In this document: positions 14,309 through 22,377 of the stretch, one piece after another
How the letters are laid out: every line of letters starts with the position of its first letter
Numbering within the stretch: position 1 is the first letter of the stretch
From: RH-AL1 sp965198715
GTDB lineage: Bacteria; Pseudomonadota; Alphaproteobacteria; Rhizobiales; Beijerinckiaceae
Direction of reading: 5' to 3'
Assembly: GCA_965198715.1 (NCBI GenBank)
Contig: CBDAPV010000001.1
Span: forward strand, 2,356,001-2,420,000
DNA length: 64,000 bases
Made by a program: the position numbers and the translations under genes
The notes under the pieces: model-generated
The model's database searches: none
What the model saw: the letters and a program-made list of their open reading frames with translations, nothing else
Told to the model about the DNA's origin: nothing

Positions 14309-14364
14309 AGAAGCTGCGGCAGGCGCGACGGCGTTCGACCTACGAGAGGAAGAGCGGCTCCACC

Positions 14365-14574
14365 GTGCGCTTCTTCACCGAGCAGGAGGACGAGCTGATC
14401 GTCTCGATGCGGAAGCAGGGCGCCAAGTGGCCGGCGATCGCTGCGGCGGTCAACGAGCGCTTCGGCCATACGCGTCGCGCATCCGGGATCCGGACGCGCC
14501 TCGTCATGCTCGCCGGCTTCGAGGCGGAGGCCGAGGAGCGTCGCGAGGCCGCCGCCTTCCCGCGGGCGGCATGA
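14365..14574 (+). CDS. SANT/Myb-like DNA-binding protein
   Basis: The conserved part is RFFTEQEDELIVSMRKQG, then KWPAIAAAVNERFGHTRRAS, then IRTRLVMLAGF, a Myb/SANT-like three-helix unit with the aromatic and acidic opening (FFTEQED). The start is uncertain. GTG 14365 gives about 69 residues; the frame is open back to 14152, and a CTG at 14305 overlapping the previous stop would add 20 basic residues. It is likely a small regulator of element genes. Its stop overlaps the next ATG. Confidence 0.6.
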   Translation: MRFFTEQEDELIVSMRKQGAKWPAIAAAVNERFGHTRRASGIRTRLVMLAGFEAEAEERREAAAFPRAA

Positions 14575-14837
14575 CGATGGCCGACGTCACCTCGACCAAT
14601 AACGCCGCCGGCCTGCTGCGCATCTACATCAACGGCGTGCTGCACCTTGCGCTGCAAACCGACAAGCTGGCCGAGATCCAGTCATGGAAGATGACCACAC
14701 GCGATCCGCCGCTGTTCGTGATCGAGCGGACCTACGACGGCGGCGCTTCGCAGGTTTCCGAATACGACGACGAGACGATCTGGAAGGACGTCTTGGCGGC
14801 GGTCGGCGCGGCCTTCGGCACGACGAGGGCCGCATGA
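14571..14837 (+). CDS. Small hypothetical protein
   Basis: 88 residues from ATG 14571. It reads as a compact alpha/beta protein (GLLRIYINGVLHLALQTDKL, then PLFVIERTYDGGASQVSEYDD, then WKDVLAAVGAAF). It overlaps both neighbours by 4 bp. No family recognised. Confidence 0.5.
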   Translation: MTMADVTSTNNAAGLLRIYINGVLHLALQTDKLAEIQSWKMTTRDPPLFVIERTYDGGASQVSEYDDETIWKDVLAAVGAAFGTTRAA

Positions 14838-15097
14838 GACGGCGCCGCATCACCTTCCGCGAGATCGAGCGCGGCGCCCTGGTGCGCATGCCGCAAATCT
14901 TCGAACTCTACCAGGCCTTCCGCCGGACCTTCCCGCGGGCGCTGCCGATGCGCCAGCTCTACAGCTTCGTCGTGCTCGGCCCCTATGCCATGGCCCGCGT
15001 CGGCGCCTTCGACCAGGAGCACGGCGACGCCGCGCTCGCCGAGATCCGCCGGCGCGAGCGGGCGCTGGCGGATGCCGAGTGGGAGGCCGGCGCGTGA
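14834..15097 (+). CDS. Small hypothetical protein
   Basis: 87 residues from ATG 14834, with a basic N-terminus (RRRRITFREIERG) and a hydrophobic middle (LYSFVVLGPYAMARVGAF), then an acidic helical tail (LAEIRRRERALADAEWE). It overlaps both neighbours by 4 bp. Unknown function. Confidence 0.5.
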   Translation: MRRRRITFREIERGALVRMPQIFELYQAFRRTFPRALPMRQLYSFVVLGPYAMARVGAFDQEHGDAALAEIRRRERALADAEWEAGA

Positions 15098-15318
15098 CGC
15101 GCGATCGGGATCAGCACCTTGCCTGGTGCAAGCAGCGCGCGCTCGAGATTTTAGAGAGCGGTGACGGCGCTGGCGCAGTCGCGTCCATGATCAGCGATCT
15201 CGGCAAGTTCGAGACCCCGCTCTACGACGCTGAGATCTTCCAGTTCCTCTGCGCCGACGGCCTGCTCTTCCGCAGGACCGACGCTGCCCGCCGCAACTGG
15301 ATCGAGGGCTTTGCGTGA
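15094..15318 (+). CDS. Small hypothetical protein
   Basis: 74 residues using GTG 15094, overlapping the preceding stop by 4 bp. Helical, with DQHLAWCKQRALEILESGDG, then VASMISDLGKFETPLYDAEIFQFL. I recall the HLAWCKQRALE opening from alphaproteobacterial prophage early genes of unknown function. It overlaps the following pseudogene by 4 bp. Confidence 0.55.
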   Translation: MTRDRDQHLAWCKQRALEILESGDGAGAVASMISDLGKFETPLYDAEIFQFLCADGLLFRRTDAARRNWIEGFA

Positions 15319-15599
15319 CTCAGTACGCAGCCGAGACCAAGGTGCCGATCGAGAAGACCCGCGGCGAGATCGAGGCCATCGTGCGCCGCTACGGCGCCGA
15401 CGCCTTCATCTCGGGGTGGGAGGGCGATCGCGCCTCCGTCCAGTTCCGCTGCCACGGCCGCTACGTGCGCCTGACGATGACCTTGCCCGCGCGCGACGAT
15501 CATGGCCGACGGCCGCACCCTCTACGAGCAGGTCAAGGCGCCGCTGGCGCTGTTCTACGACAGCGGCGAGGTGCGCCCGCTGCTCGGCGGTACGGGCTG
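15315..15599 (+). pseudogene. Phage early gene with internal out-of-frame deletion
   Basis: GTG 15315 opens a typical phage protein N-terminus (ISGWEGDRASVQFRCHGRYVRLTM). From about 15,500 the expected C-terminus continues in a different frame (MADGRTLYEQVKAPLALFYDSG, read in parts) to TGA 15597-15599. In intact relatives, as I remember them, a central helical block of roughly 50-60 residues with a KAKLE segment joins these parts. Here it is absent and the junction is out of frame. A deletion at the GACGAT/CATGGC boundary explains both observations. The product is probably inactive. Confidence 0.65.
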
Positions 15600-15660
15600 A
15601 GCGGCACGGTTGCAATCCGTGCGGCGCGCACGGATTGTGGCGGATCTCAGAGGGGACATA

Positions 15661-16365
15661 ATGCCGAACCAGTCCGCGCCGTACGACGCCGCTCAAGCTG
15701 TCACTTCGACTGCTGAAGCCACTAAAGCCGTGGCCGAGCAAGCCGGTGGGCTTGGTCGCTATCTCGCCGACGTCCTCGGTACTCTGCCGCACGACCTTGT
15801 CGGCAAGTTTGGCGATCGGGTTGCGCATGCACGTGCGCGCCAAGCGGCAAAGCTCTACTCCGGTACGAAAAAGATTCTGGAGGACGCTGGCTACGACATC
15901 TCGAAGTTAAGCTTTCCGACAGCAAGCATAGAGGTTCCACTTCTCGAAGCGGCGACGATGGAAGACCGAGATGGCCTCAGCCAGCTCTGGGAAAAGCTGC
16001 TGGCCGCGGCGATCGCTCCCGATACGCGCAGTCGTGTGCGTGTTCGTCATATTGAGATCTTGAAAGCACTTGAGCCGCTAGATGCATTGATCCTGCAGAG
16101 GTTCGACGATCTTGTGAAAGCAGCCTCTGAGTTGCGGGCCGAACGCTTTAAACGCGAAAACATCCGGATAGGAGGCGAGATTGGACATACCGAGCTAGGC
16201 GCTGCCTTGCAGCTTACAGGCAACTTTGACAAGGATGATGTGGCAATCTCATTCGAAGCACTAGACCGGCTAGGACTAGTAAAGTCTGACACGCTTGGTG
16301 GCACCCACAAGACGGCTCTTGCTCGCGCCTTTTTATCAGTTGTCGACAGCGTCAAGTCGAAATGA
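15661..16365 (+). CDS. Abi-alpha (DUF4393) family abortive-infection-like protein
   Basis: 234 residues from ATG 15661 with a strong GAGGGGA site. The middle and C-terminal parts match the DUF4393/Abi-alpha pattern: IEVPLLEAATMEDRDGLSQLWEKLL, then HIEILKALEPLDALILQRF, then ELGAALQLT. The family is linked to abortive phage infection; its mechanism is not visible here. The gene is noticeably less GC-rich than the flanking operon. Its stop overlaps the integrase ATG by 4 bp, so defence and integrase translation are coupled. Position next to the attachment site is typical of exchangeable prophage cargo. Confidence 0.72.
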   Translation: MPNQSAPYDAAQAVTSTAEATKAVAEQAGGLGRYLADVLGTLPHDLVGKFGDRVAHARARQAAKLYSGTKKILEDAGYDISKLSFPTASIEVPLLEAATMEDRDGLSQLWEKLLAAAIAPDTRSRVRVRHIEILKALEPLDALILQRFDDLVKAASELRAERFKRENIRIGGEIGHTELGAALQLTGNFDKDDVAISFEALDRLGLVKSDTLGGTHKTALARAFLSVVDSVKSK

Positions 16366-17987
16366 AAGCCGCCATCTACGCCCGCTTCTCGACCGACCTG
16401 CAGAGCGAGCGCTCGATCGACGACCAGGTCGCGCTCTGCCAGGCCTACGCCCTGCGCGAGGACCTCGACATCGTTGCCGTGCACCACGACCGCGCCAAGT
16501 CCGGCGCCTCGCTGTTCGGCCGCGACGGGCTGATGGCGCTGATGCTGGCGGGCAAGGCGCGGGCCTTCGACGTGCTCCTCGTCGAGCACACCGACCGCCT
16601 CTCGCGCGACATGGGCGACCTCGCCGACATCCACAAGCGCCTGACCTTCGCCGGCGTCGCCATCCGCGCCGTGCATTCCGGCATGACCATGAGCACGGCG
16701 ACGATCGGCCTGTTCGGTCTGGTCGGGCAGATGCAGCGCGAGGACGGCGCCAAGAAGGTCCACCGCGGCATGGCCGGCGTGGTGCGCGACGGCCGCCACG
16801 CCGGCGGCCGCGCCTACGGCTACCGCCCCGTGCCCGGGCGGCCCGGCGTGCTGGCGATCGAGCCGGCCGAGGCCGACGTCGTGCGCCGGATCTTCGCCGC
16901 CTACGGCGAGGGGCTGACGCCGCGCGCGATTGCCGGCTGGCTCAACACCGAGGGCGTGCCGCCGCCGCGCGGCGAGCGCTGGAACGCCTCGACGCTGAAC
17001 GGCTCGAAGGCCCGCGGCTCCGGGATCCTCGACAATCCGCTCTACGCCGGCCGCATCGTCTGGAACCGCGTCCGCATGGTGAAGGATCCCGAGACCGGCC
17101 GCCGGATCTCGCGGCCGAACGCCGGCGGCGAGCACTTTGGCAGCGACGCGCCCGAACTGGCGCTGGTCGACGCCGCCACGCTCGCCGCGGTGCGCGCGCG
17201 TCGTCTCGAGCGGGGACAGACGCCGGGGACGATGCGCAAGGGACCCAAACGCCTGCTCTCCGGCCTGCTGCGCTGCGGCGCCTGCGGCTCCGGCATGTCG
17301 GCCCACGATCGCGACCGCGCCGGCAAGGTCCGGCTGCGCTGCTCGGCGGTGCGCGAGAGCGGCGCCTGCAGCCACAAGCGGACCTACTACGCGCAGGCGA
17401 TCGAAACGGCGACGGTCGCCGGCCTGCGCGCAGAGCTGGCCAAGCCGGCGGCGATCGCGCTCTACGTCAAGACCTACCACGAGGAGCGCCGCCGCCTCGC
17501 CGGCGATGCCGCCGGCCGGCGCATCAAGCTGACGACGCGGCGCGGCGAGATCGTTCGCGAGCTCGAGCGCTTGGTGAAGGCGATCGCCAAAGGCCTCGTC
17601 GAGCCCGAGCTCGTCGCCGGCGAGATCCGCGCAATGCAGGCCGAGGCTCGCGACGTCGAGGCGCAGCTCGCCGTGCTCGAACAGGACGCCTCGGTGATCG
17701 CGCTGCACCCGACGGCGATCGCGCGCTACCTCGGCCAGATCGACAATCTGAGTGCCGCCCTGTCCGCCGACGCCGACCTGACGATCGGCAAAGCCGCGGC
17801 CTCGTTCCGCTCGCTGATCGAAAGCGTCATCGTCCACCCGGTACCCGCCCGGGCCAAACTCGACCTCGAGATCCGCGGCTACCTGGCCAACCTGATCCAG
17901 GATCCCGGCCACGCCCCAAATCGGCGACTGTGTGGGTTTGCGGTGGTAGCGGAGGAGGGACTCGAACCCCCGACACGGGGATTATGA
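16362..17987 (+). CDS. Large serine recombinase (integrase)
   Basis: 541 residues. The N-terminal resolvase domain (about 1-150) has the catalytic Ser in YARFST (Ser10), SIDDQVALC, and HTDRLSRDMGDL. A recombinase domain follows (residues 160-280, AYGYRPVPG and ILDNPLYAGRIVWNR). Next is a zinc ribbon (LRCGACGSGM plus later Cys) and a coiled coil (LVKAIAKGLVEPELVAGEIRAMQAEARDVE). The last 14 codons read antisense through the tRNA-Met gene (EEGLEPPTRGL). So the attachment site lies inside or beside the coding end, and the tail may change on excision. It is translationally coupled to the Abi-alpha gene. Confidence 0.9.
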   Translation: MKAAIYARFSTDLQSERSIDDQVALCQAYALREDLDIVAVHHDRAKSGASLFGRDGLMALMLAGKARAFDVLLVEHTDRLSRDMGDLADIHKRLTFAGVAIRAVHSGMTMSTATIGLFGLVGQMQREDGAKKVHRGMAGVVRDGRHAGGRAYGYRPVPGRPGVLAIEPAEADVVRRIFAAYGEGLTPRAIAGWLNTEGVPPPRGERWNASTLNGSKARGSGILDNPLYAGRIVWNRVRMVKDPETGRRISRPNAGGEHFGSDAPELALVDAATLAAVRARRLERGQTPGTMRKGPKRLLSGLLRCGACGSGMSAHDRDRAGKVRLRCSAVRESGACSHKRTYYAQAIETATVAGLRAELAKPAAIALYVKTYHEERRRLAGDAAGRRIKLTTRRGEIVRELERLVKAIAKGLVEPELVAGEIRAMQAEARDVEAQLAVLEQDASVIALHPTAIARYLGQIDNLSAALSADADLTIGKAAASFRSLIESVIVHPVPARAKLDLEIRGYLANLIQDPGHAPNRRLCGFAVVAEEGLEPPTRGL

Positions 17988-18020
17988 TTCCCCTGCTCTA
18001 GCCAGCTGAGCTACTCCGCC
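17944..18020 (-). tRNA. tRNA-Met (CAU), element attachment target
   Basis: The minus strand folds as a complete tRNA: D arm, anticodon stem GGGGA/TCCCC with loop ATCATAA (anticodon CAU), TTCGAGT T-loop, and acceptor stem GGCGGAG pairing with CTCCGCT (one G-U pair), followed by ACCA. CCA is encoded at 17944-17946. The sequence matches elongator rather than initiator tRNA by its paired first base. Its 3' half overlaps the recombinase gene end, making the tRNA 3' end the probable attachment core. The matching second copy should lie left of the window. Confidence 0.9.
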
Positions 18021-18162
18021 GAGCGGGCGCGTGCGCCACCGCCTGGACGCGGGATGTAGGATGGGCGGCGGGGCGAAGTCAAGGAACGGCGGTGAGGCAA
18101 TCCGCCGGTCGCCGGGCGGGTCGGCGGCGGCCTATGCCGGGGCTCCCACGAGGTGTCGTCCC

Positions 18163-19065
18163 ATGTGCCCAGGCCTCTCCCCCTTCCTCGAGGCGCTGCG
18201 GCTGCCGGCCCACGTCTGCGCCAATTGCGGGTTCTGGCAGCGCCACTTCGAGGCGCCCGCCGCCTGCCCGATGTGCCTTGATGCCCGCCACGTCGTGCCC
18301 GGGGCGGGCTGGCGCTTCCTCTCCGAAACCGCGGCGCGGGCGGCCTGGCCGACGCATTGGGAGGAGCTGGAGCCCGGCGCCTGGCGCTTCTGGAACGAGC
18401 CGGTCGAAGGCATCGGGCCCAACGGCTACCTGCTGCGCGCCGACGACGGCCGCAACGTGTTCTTCGAGGGCGCCACCGTGTTCAGCGCGGCGGCGCTCGA
18501 GCAGATCGCGGCTCTCGGCGGGATCGACGTGCTGTCGGCCTCGCACCCCCATTCCTACGGCGCGCTGTGGCAGCTGCAGGAGCGCTTCGACCCGGAGCTG
18601 GCGCTGCCCGCCGCCGACTTCGCCTGGTCGGCGGCGCTCCAGGTGACTTGGCCCTGGGACGACCATTTGCAGATCGCCCCCGGCCTGACGCTGCACCGCA
18701 CCGCCGGGCATTTCGACGGCCACGCCGTGCTCCACGATGCCGCGCGCCGGCTGCTGCTCTGCGGCGACGCCCTCAAGTTCGAGCTCGATCCCGCCGACCG
18801 CCGCCGCGCCACCACCATCTCCGCCCACAAGGCCTTCGTGCGCGGCGTGCCGCTCACGCCGGCCGAGCTGCGGCGCTACCGCGACACCTTCGCCCCGCTC
18901 GACTTCACCGCGACCTGGACGCCCTTCGAGCAGGTCGCCAACAGCGGCCGGGCCGAGGCGCTGGCCCTCATCGACGCCCAGCTCGTCACCCGCCCGCACC
19001 CGCGCCAGGTGCCGCTGGCCGAGCTTCAGCCTTCCTTGGAGAACGCCTCGAAGGCCTCGGCGTAG
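18163..19065 (+). CDS. Zinc-ribbon, metallo-beta-lactamase-fold protein
   Basis: 300 residues from ATG 18163. The N-terminus has a rubredoxin-like ribbon (HVCANCGFW, then CPMCLDARHV). The rest follows a metallo-beta-lactamase order: SASHPHSYGALW, then TAGHFDGHAVLH, then LLLCGDALKFE, with His/Asp metal ligands. The substrate is unknown. It is the first chromosomal gene right of the tRNA-Met. Its 3' end overlaps the convergent SDR gene by 40 bp. Confidence 0.65.
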   Translation: MCPGLSPFLEALRLPAHVCANCGFWQRHFEAPAACPMCLDARHVVPGAGWRFLSETAARAAWPTHWEELEPGAWRFWNEPVEGIGPNGYLLRADDGRNVFFEGATVFSAAALEQIAALGGIDVLSASHPHSYGALWQLQERFDPELALPAADFAWSAALQVTWPWDDHLQIAPGLTLHRTAGHFDGHAVLHDAARRLLLCGDALKFELDPADRRRATTISAHKAFVRGVPLTPAELRRYRDTFAPLDFTATWTPFEQVANSGRAEALALIDAQLVTRPHPRQVPLAELQPSLENASKASA

Positions 19066-19862
19066 TCGGGGTGCCAGCGCGACAGCGGCGGGCGGTTTGC
19101 GACGATGTCGCCGGCGGCCCAGAGGATGCGCCGCTCGTCCTTGGCGCGGGGCACGTCGTTGTCGGGGCACAGGATGTAGAAGTCGCCGCGCTCCAAGCTC
19201 TCCAGCAGGAAGTCCACCGTCTGCTCCGGCGTCCACGCCGCCGCCGGCTTCTCGGTGCGGCCCTTGGCGGTGATCCCGGTGAAGACGAAGCCCGGCACGA
19301 AGAGGTGCGCCGTGATCTTGCAGCCCGCCGTCTCGCGCAGAGAATGCTGCAGCGCCTCGGTGAAGGCCTTCACCCCCGCCTTGGCGACGTTGTAGGCGGG
19401 GTCGCCCGGCGGGGTGGTGATGCCCTGCTTGGAGCCGGTGTTGATGACCAGCCCCGGCCGCCCCGCGGCGATCATGCCCGGCACCATGATCTGGCTGCCG
19501 TGGATGATGCCCATCAGGTTGGTCGCGATGATCGCCTCCCAGTTCGCCGCCGGGCCGAAGATGTCGCTGCCGGGCTGGATCCCGGCATTGTTCATCAGCA
19601 CGTCGATCGGCCCGAGCTTGTCGCGCACCGTCGCCTCGAGGTGGCGCAGCTGCTCCGGCACGCTCACGTCGGTCGGCACCGCCATGGCGACCCCGGCATG
19701 GCCCAGCTCCGCCTCCGCCGCCGCGAGCCGCTCGCCGGGCAGGTCGGCGATCGCCACCCGCATTCCCAGCCCGAGGAACTTGTGCGCCGCCGCCAGCCCG
19801 AGGCCGGAGGCGCCGCCGGTGATGAGGGCGACGTTGCGGGGCGCGAGGACGGGATGGGGCAT
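19026..19862 (-). CDS. Short-chain dehydrogenase/reductase
   Basis: 278 residues from ATG 19862 (a TTG 24 bp upstream is a weaker alternative). Classical SDR features are TGGASGLGLAAA for cofactor binding, NNAG at the active-site strand, INTGSKQG carrying the catalytic Ser region, and AYNVAKAG with the Tyr-Lys pair. An acidic residue after beta-2 (AIADLPGERL) favours NAD over NADP. The substrate cannot be deduced. It converges on the metallo-beta-lactamase-fold gene. Confidence 0.85.
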   Translation of the reverse strand: MPHPVLAPRNVALITGGASGLGLAAAHKFLGLGMRVAIADLPGERLAAAEAELGHAGVAMAVPTDVSVPEQLRHLEATVRDKLGPIDVLMNNAGIQPGSDIFGPAANWEAIIATNLMGIIHGSQIMVPGMIAAGRPGLVINTGSKQGITTPPGDPAYNVAKAGVKAFTEALQHSLRETAGCKITAHLFVPGFVFTGITAKGRTEKPAAAWTPEQTVDFLLESLERGDFYILCPDNDVPRAKDERRILWAAGDIVANRPPLSRWHPDYAEAFEAFSKEG

Positions 19863-20030
19863 GGGTGTCTCTCGAAGCTTCGGCAAATGGACCGGAAACG
19901 CGCGGGCTGTTGCCGGAACGCTGCCAATGATCTAGGTATCCTAACCGGTTTGCCCAAGCGCGTCCACCCCGGCCGCCCTCGGGAAGGCGGCCCCGCCGCG
20001 TCGCGTGCCCTGACATGTGGCCCCGCCAAA

Positions 20031-20079
20031 GTCAGGGTACCGCGACAAGGGCACGGGACGTTGTCAGGGTACCGCGACA
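20031..20079 (+). repeat. Direct repeat of 17 bp
   Basis: GTCAGGGTACCGCGACA occurs identically at 20031-20047 and 20063-20079, a 32-bp period. The part ATGTGGCCCCGCCAAA before the first copy suggests a larger decayed unit. I recall similar units in intergenic regions of alphaproteobacteria, but copy number elsewhere in this genome is not visible here. Confidence 0.7.
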
Positions 20080-20225
20080 CAAAACCAGGCCGTCGGCGCG
20101 AACCGCGATAAGGGGCGGATTCGTGGGGTCGTTCGGCGACATGACGAAATTTTCATTCGGTGGCAAAGACGCGTTCATCCCGGACCACGTCCTTGCCATC
20201 AGCCGCAGCTCGCCAGTAGCCTTAT

Positions 20226-20286
20226 GGTGAGGAGGCGCGCAGCGCCGTCTTGAACCACCCTCATGGTGAGCTTCTCGAGGCGCGGC
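20226..20286. repeat. Palindromic intergenic repeat, copy A
   Basis: A GC-rich palindrome GGAGGCGCG-CAGCGCC flanked by GGTGA and TTGAACCAC. A second, partial unit follows (CTCATGGTGAGC then TTCTCGAGGCGCG). Near-identical cores occur in reverse orientation at 24868-24900, and a more diverged pair lies at 59981-60090, so this is a dispersed REP-like family. It sits next to the 3' end of the broken NACHT gene. Confidence 0.65.
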
Positions 20287-20375
20287 GTCGGCGGCAGGGG
20301 CGGCAGGCGCGGGCGAAGCTGAGCAGGCTAGCGGGGAGCGTGACGGGGGAGGGTTTAGATTCTGGGTGAGTATCC

Positions 20376-22290
20376 TCACGGGTCTATTCTCGTATTGAGA
20401 ATGTCGTCTAGCGACTTTCCTCTCCTAGCTTGGTCGACACACATGGACCTATAGAGAGCCAAAAGGGCGATATGCTCTGTCCAAAAGCTTTGATTAAGCT
20501 CAGCGCCTCTAAGCCACTCTTGGCACGCTTCGATCGCGGTATTCGGAAGGTTATGGATGGCATCTATCGGCTGGTCATGGAACTCGATTGTTCCATTATT
20601 CTGCAAAACCAGCAAAGAGAAGAACTTTCCGCCTTTGATTCGTTTTATGGTTGGTAATACCAAGGATCGGAAAGCAGGATAGTCTTTTCTCGGATGGTAG
20701 GTCCGACTTGAATGTCGGTTCCGTTCAACACCCTTAATCAAGGTGTCTTTGTACAAAGAGAAAGCCACGAGGCGTACCGCGACCATCTCGTGTTCGAAAG
20801 GATAGAGGTAAAATAAAATAGTGTTAGATCTTCCCGTGTAGTCGGTATACCTAATCATAAATCCGCAATCTAAGGCCGCGATATGATCGAACAATGAGCT
20901 GTTTTCTGTCAGATCCTTCGTGCGCCCGGCATATTTGGATAAAGCTGGAAACAGGTAAGCTCGTGTCACAAAATCTTTATTCATATCAAAAATCATCGAA
21001 AGAACAGTGTCTGCGCTTTTCCAAGCAAAACGTCGGATAAGCTCAGCAGCTCTCTCTTCTGAAAGCCTTACAATGCAATAAGCCGTAAAGTACTCTTGAA
21101 ACGATCTGTGACTGAAGACTATGTTCAAACCATCTCTCTGCAATATGCAGACGCAATCAAGTAAATCATTGAGAAAGGGTCCTGCTTCGATTGAAATGTT
21201 TTCAATCGCGCCTACTTGAGAAAGTCTTTCAAGCAGCTCGTCTCGGAGAAATCAGTCTTGTTTTCGTTGTATGTAATAAGGCACAGGTATGATAGATATC
21301 TTTTGAAGACGTCTATTGAATATTTGGTGTTTCTTTCCCGCTTGAACGCCTCCTTTGTAGCGTCATGTCGCGAAAAAAGCGTATCAAATGCCTGATCGTA
21401 GAAAACATGAATTTTTTCTGGCATGTCAGCGTAAGAGCTAAATGTTAGAAGCATCATAGTTGCAAGAAGCGGTCTCGAGGCGAACGTTTATGCCTGTTGA
21501 ACAATCTAAGTTTGAGTTCGTTGATAAACTTTGCTTTAACGACGCTATCGAAATCGATCTTACCGATCAGGCTGATTGTTTGCTTCATGGTCATAGGCAA
21601 CATCTTGTGGAGAGAAAAAGCTTGCCATGCTTCAAAGATCGGATCAGGTCGGCCAGAGACCAATATGACGTTATTGGTTATCGCCATGCTGAGAATCCAA
21701 TCTTCGACATTTGACCTTCGTTCGCTACGAAGTTCATCAAAGCCGTCTAAAACGAAGACAAATTGTCCTTCCTCTAAAGCGTCTTGAAATACGACTCGCA
21801 CATCTCCGACTGAACCTTGCGTTGCAGACGTCAATACAAAAATGCCAAAGTCAACAAGCTTTATTTCGTTAAATTTACGAAGTTCTATAAAAATAGGTAT
21901 TTTATTCCTTGGGCTTACTGTGCATGCTATCCAAAAATAGCGCATGAACATGCTTTTACCGGCCCCGGCTGAGCCGATCAACACCGTGTTCCTATTCTCC
22001 CAAACCTGATCGATGAAGGCATATTCATCCATGCGTTTCGTCGACGCTGCGCCCACAGAAAAATCGGGGCTCTCATAGTTGGTTAACAGATCGATTGGAC
22101 GATCGCCATTCACGATTGTCTTTATCTTCGTACATCTTTCATAAGCATAGTCAAAATGATTTCTGAAGCTTATTTGCGAAAATGGTTTTCTCGATTGAAA
22201 CTTCTTGCTGGCGGCATCTACTGTTGTTCCGACCACCTTAGATAGAAGGGCGGCAGCGCCTTGCTGCAGTATGGGTTGCCATTCAAGCAT
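20376..22290 (-). pseudogene. NACHT-type defence NTPase, split by two frameshifts
   Basis: Three consecutive leftward frames join into one protein. The first (22290-21454) has Walker A GSAGAGKS and Walker B FVFVLDGFDEL. The second (21457-21212) and third (ending 20376) carry the helical region and the NACHT-family FSHRSFQEYFTAYCI motif. Near 21,470 the expected TFASRPLLATMM continues only if one base is restored after CATAAA. Near 21,230 SETELLERLSQVG also needs one base. Adding two bases gives 639 codons exactly. The gene is AT-rich and surely acquired. It resembles bacterial NACHT antiphage proteins. Confidence 0.8.
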
Positions 22291-22377
22291 TTAAAAGACC
22301 TCACATCGCGATTTAGGTTTAGGACGTTTTATGTCGTTAGTGCATGACAATACGAAGTGTTATGCGCGGTCTGCCAC

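Larger units (their letters stand above)
19863..20375. other. Intergenic region with repeats, no gene
   Basis: About 510 bp between the SDR start and the broken NACHT gene. It contains two copies of a 17-bp direct repeat and one palindromic intergenic repeat, listed separately. Short frames across it are explained by the repeats. The region marks the transition from GC-rich chromosome to the AT-rich defence gene. Confidence 0.6.

Noticed and set aside
14152..14364. An upstream extension of the SANT-like gene to ATG 14152
   Set aside because: The region 14132-14308 is better explained by the 58-residue zinc-knuckle gene in another frame. The extension's residues are Arg-rich noise.
1..17944. 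Integrative conjugative element
   Set aside because: No relaxase, type IV secretion or coupling-protein genes are visible. The gene set (repressor, Cro-like, replication protein, DUF6362, many tiny overlapping genes) fits a prophage better. The missing left part could still change this.
18079..20016. A 645-residue leftward frame over the metallo-beta-lactamase-fold and SDR genes
   Set aside because: It overlaps both recognised genes in other frames, has no domain, and is typical of GC-rich DNA.
21454..21480. Programmed -1 frameshift in the NACHT gene
   Set aside because: The junction is CATAAACGTTC, with only three A residues and no slippery heptamer or obvious stimulatory structure. A second lesion follows about 230 bp later, so mutation or sequencing error is simpler.
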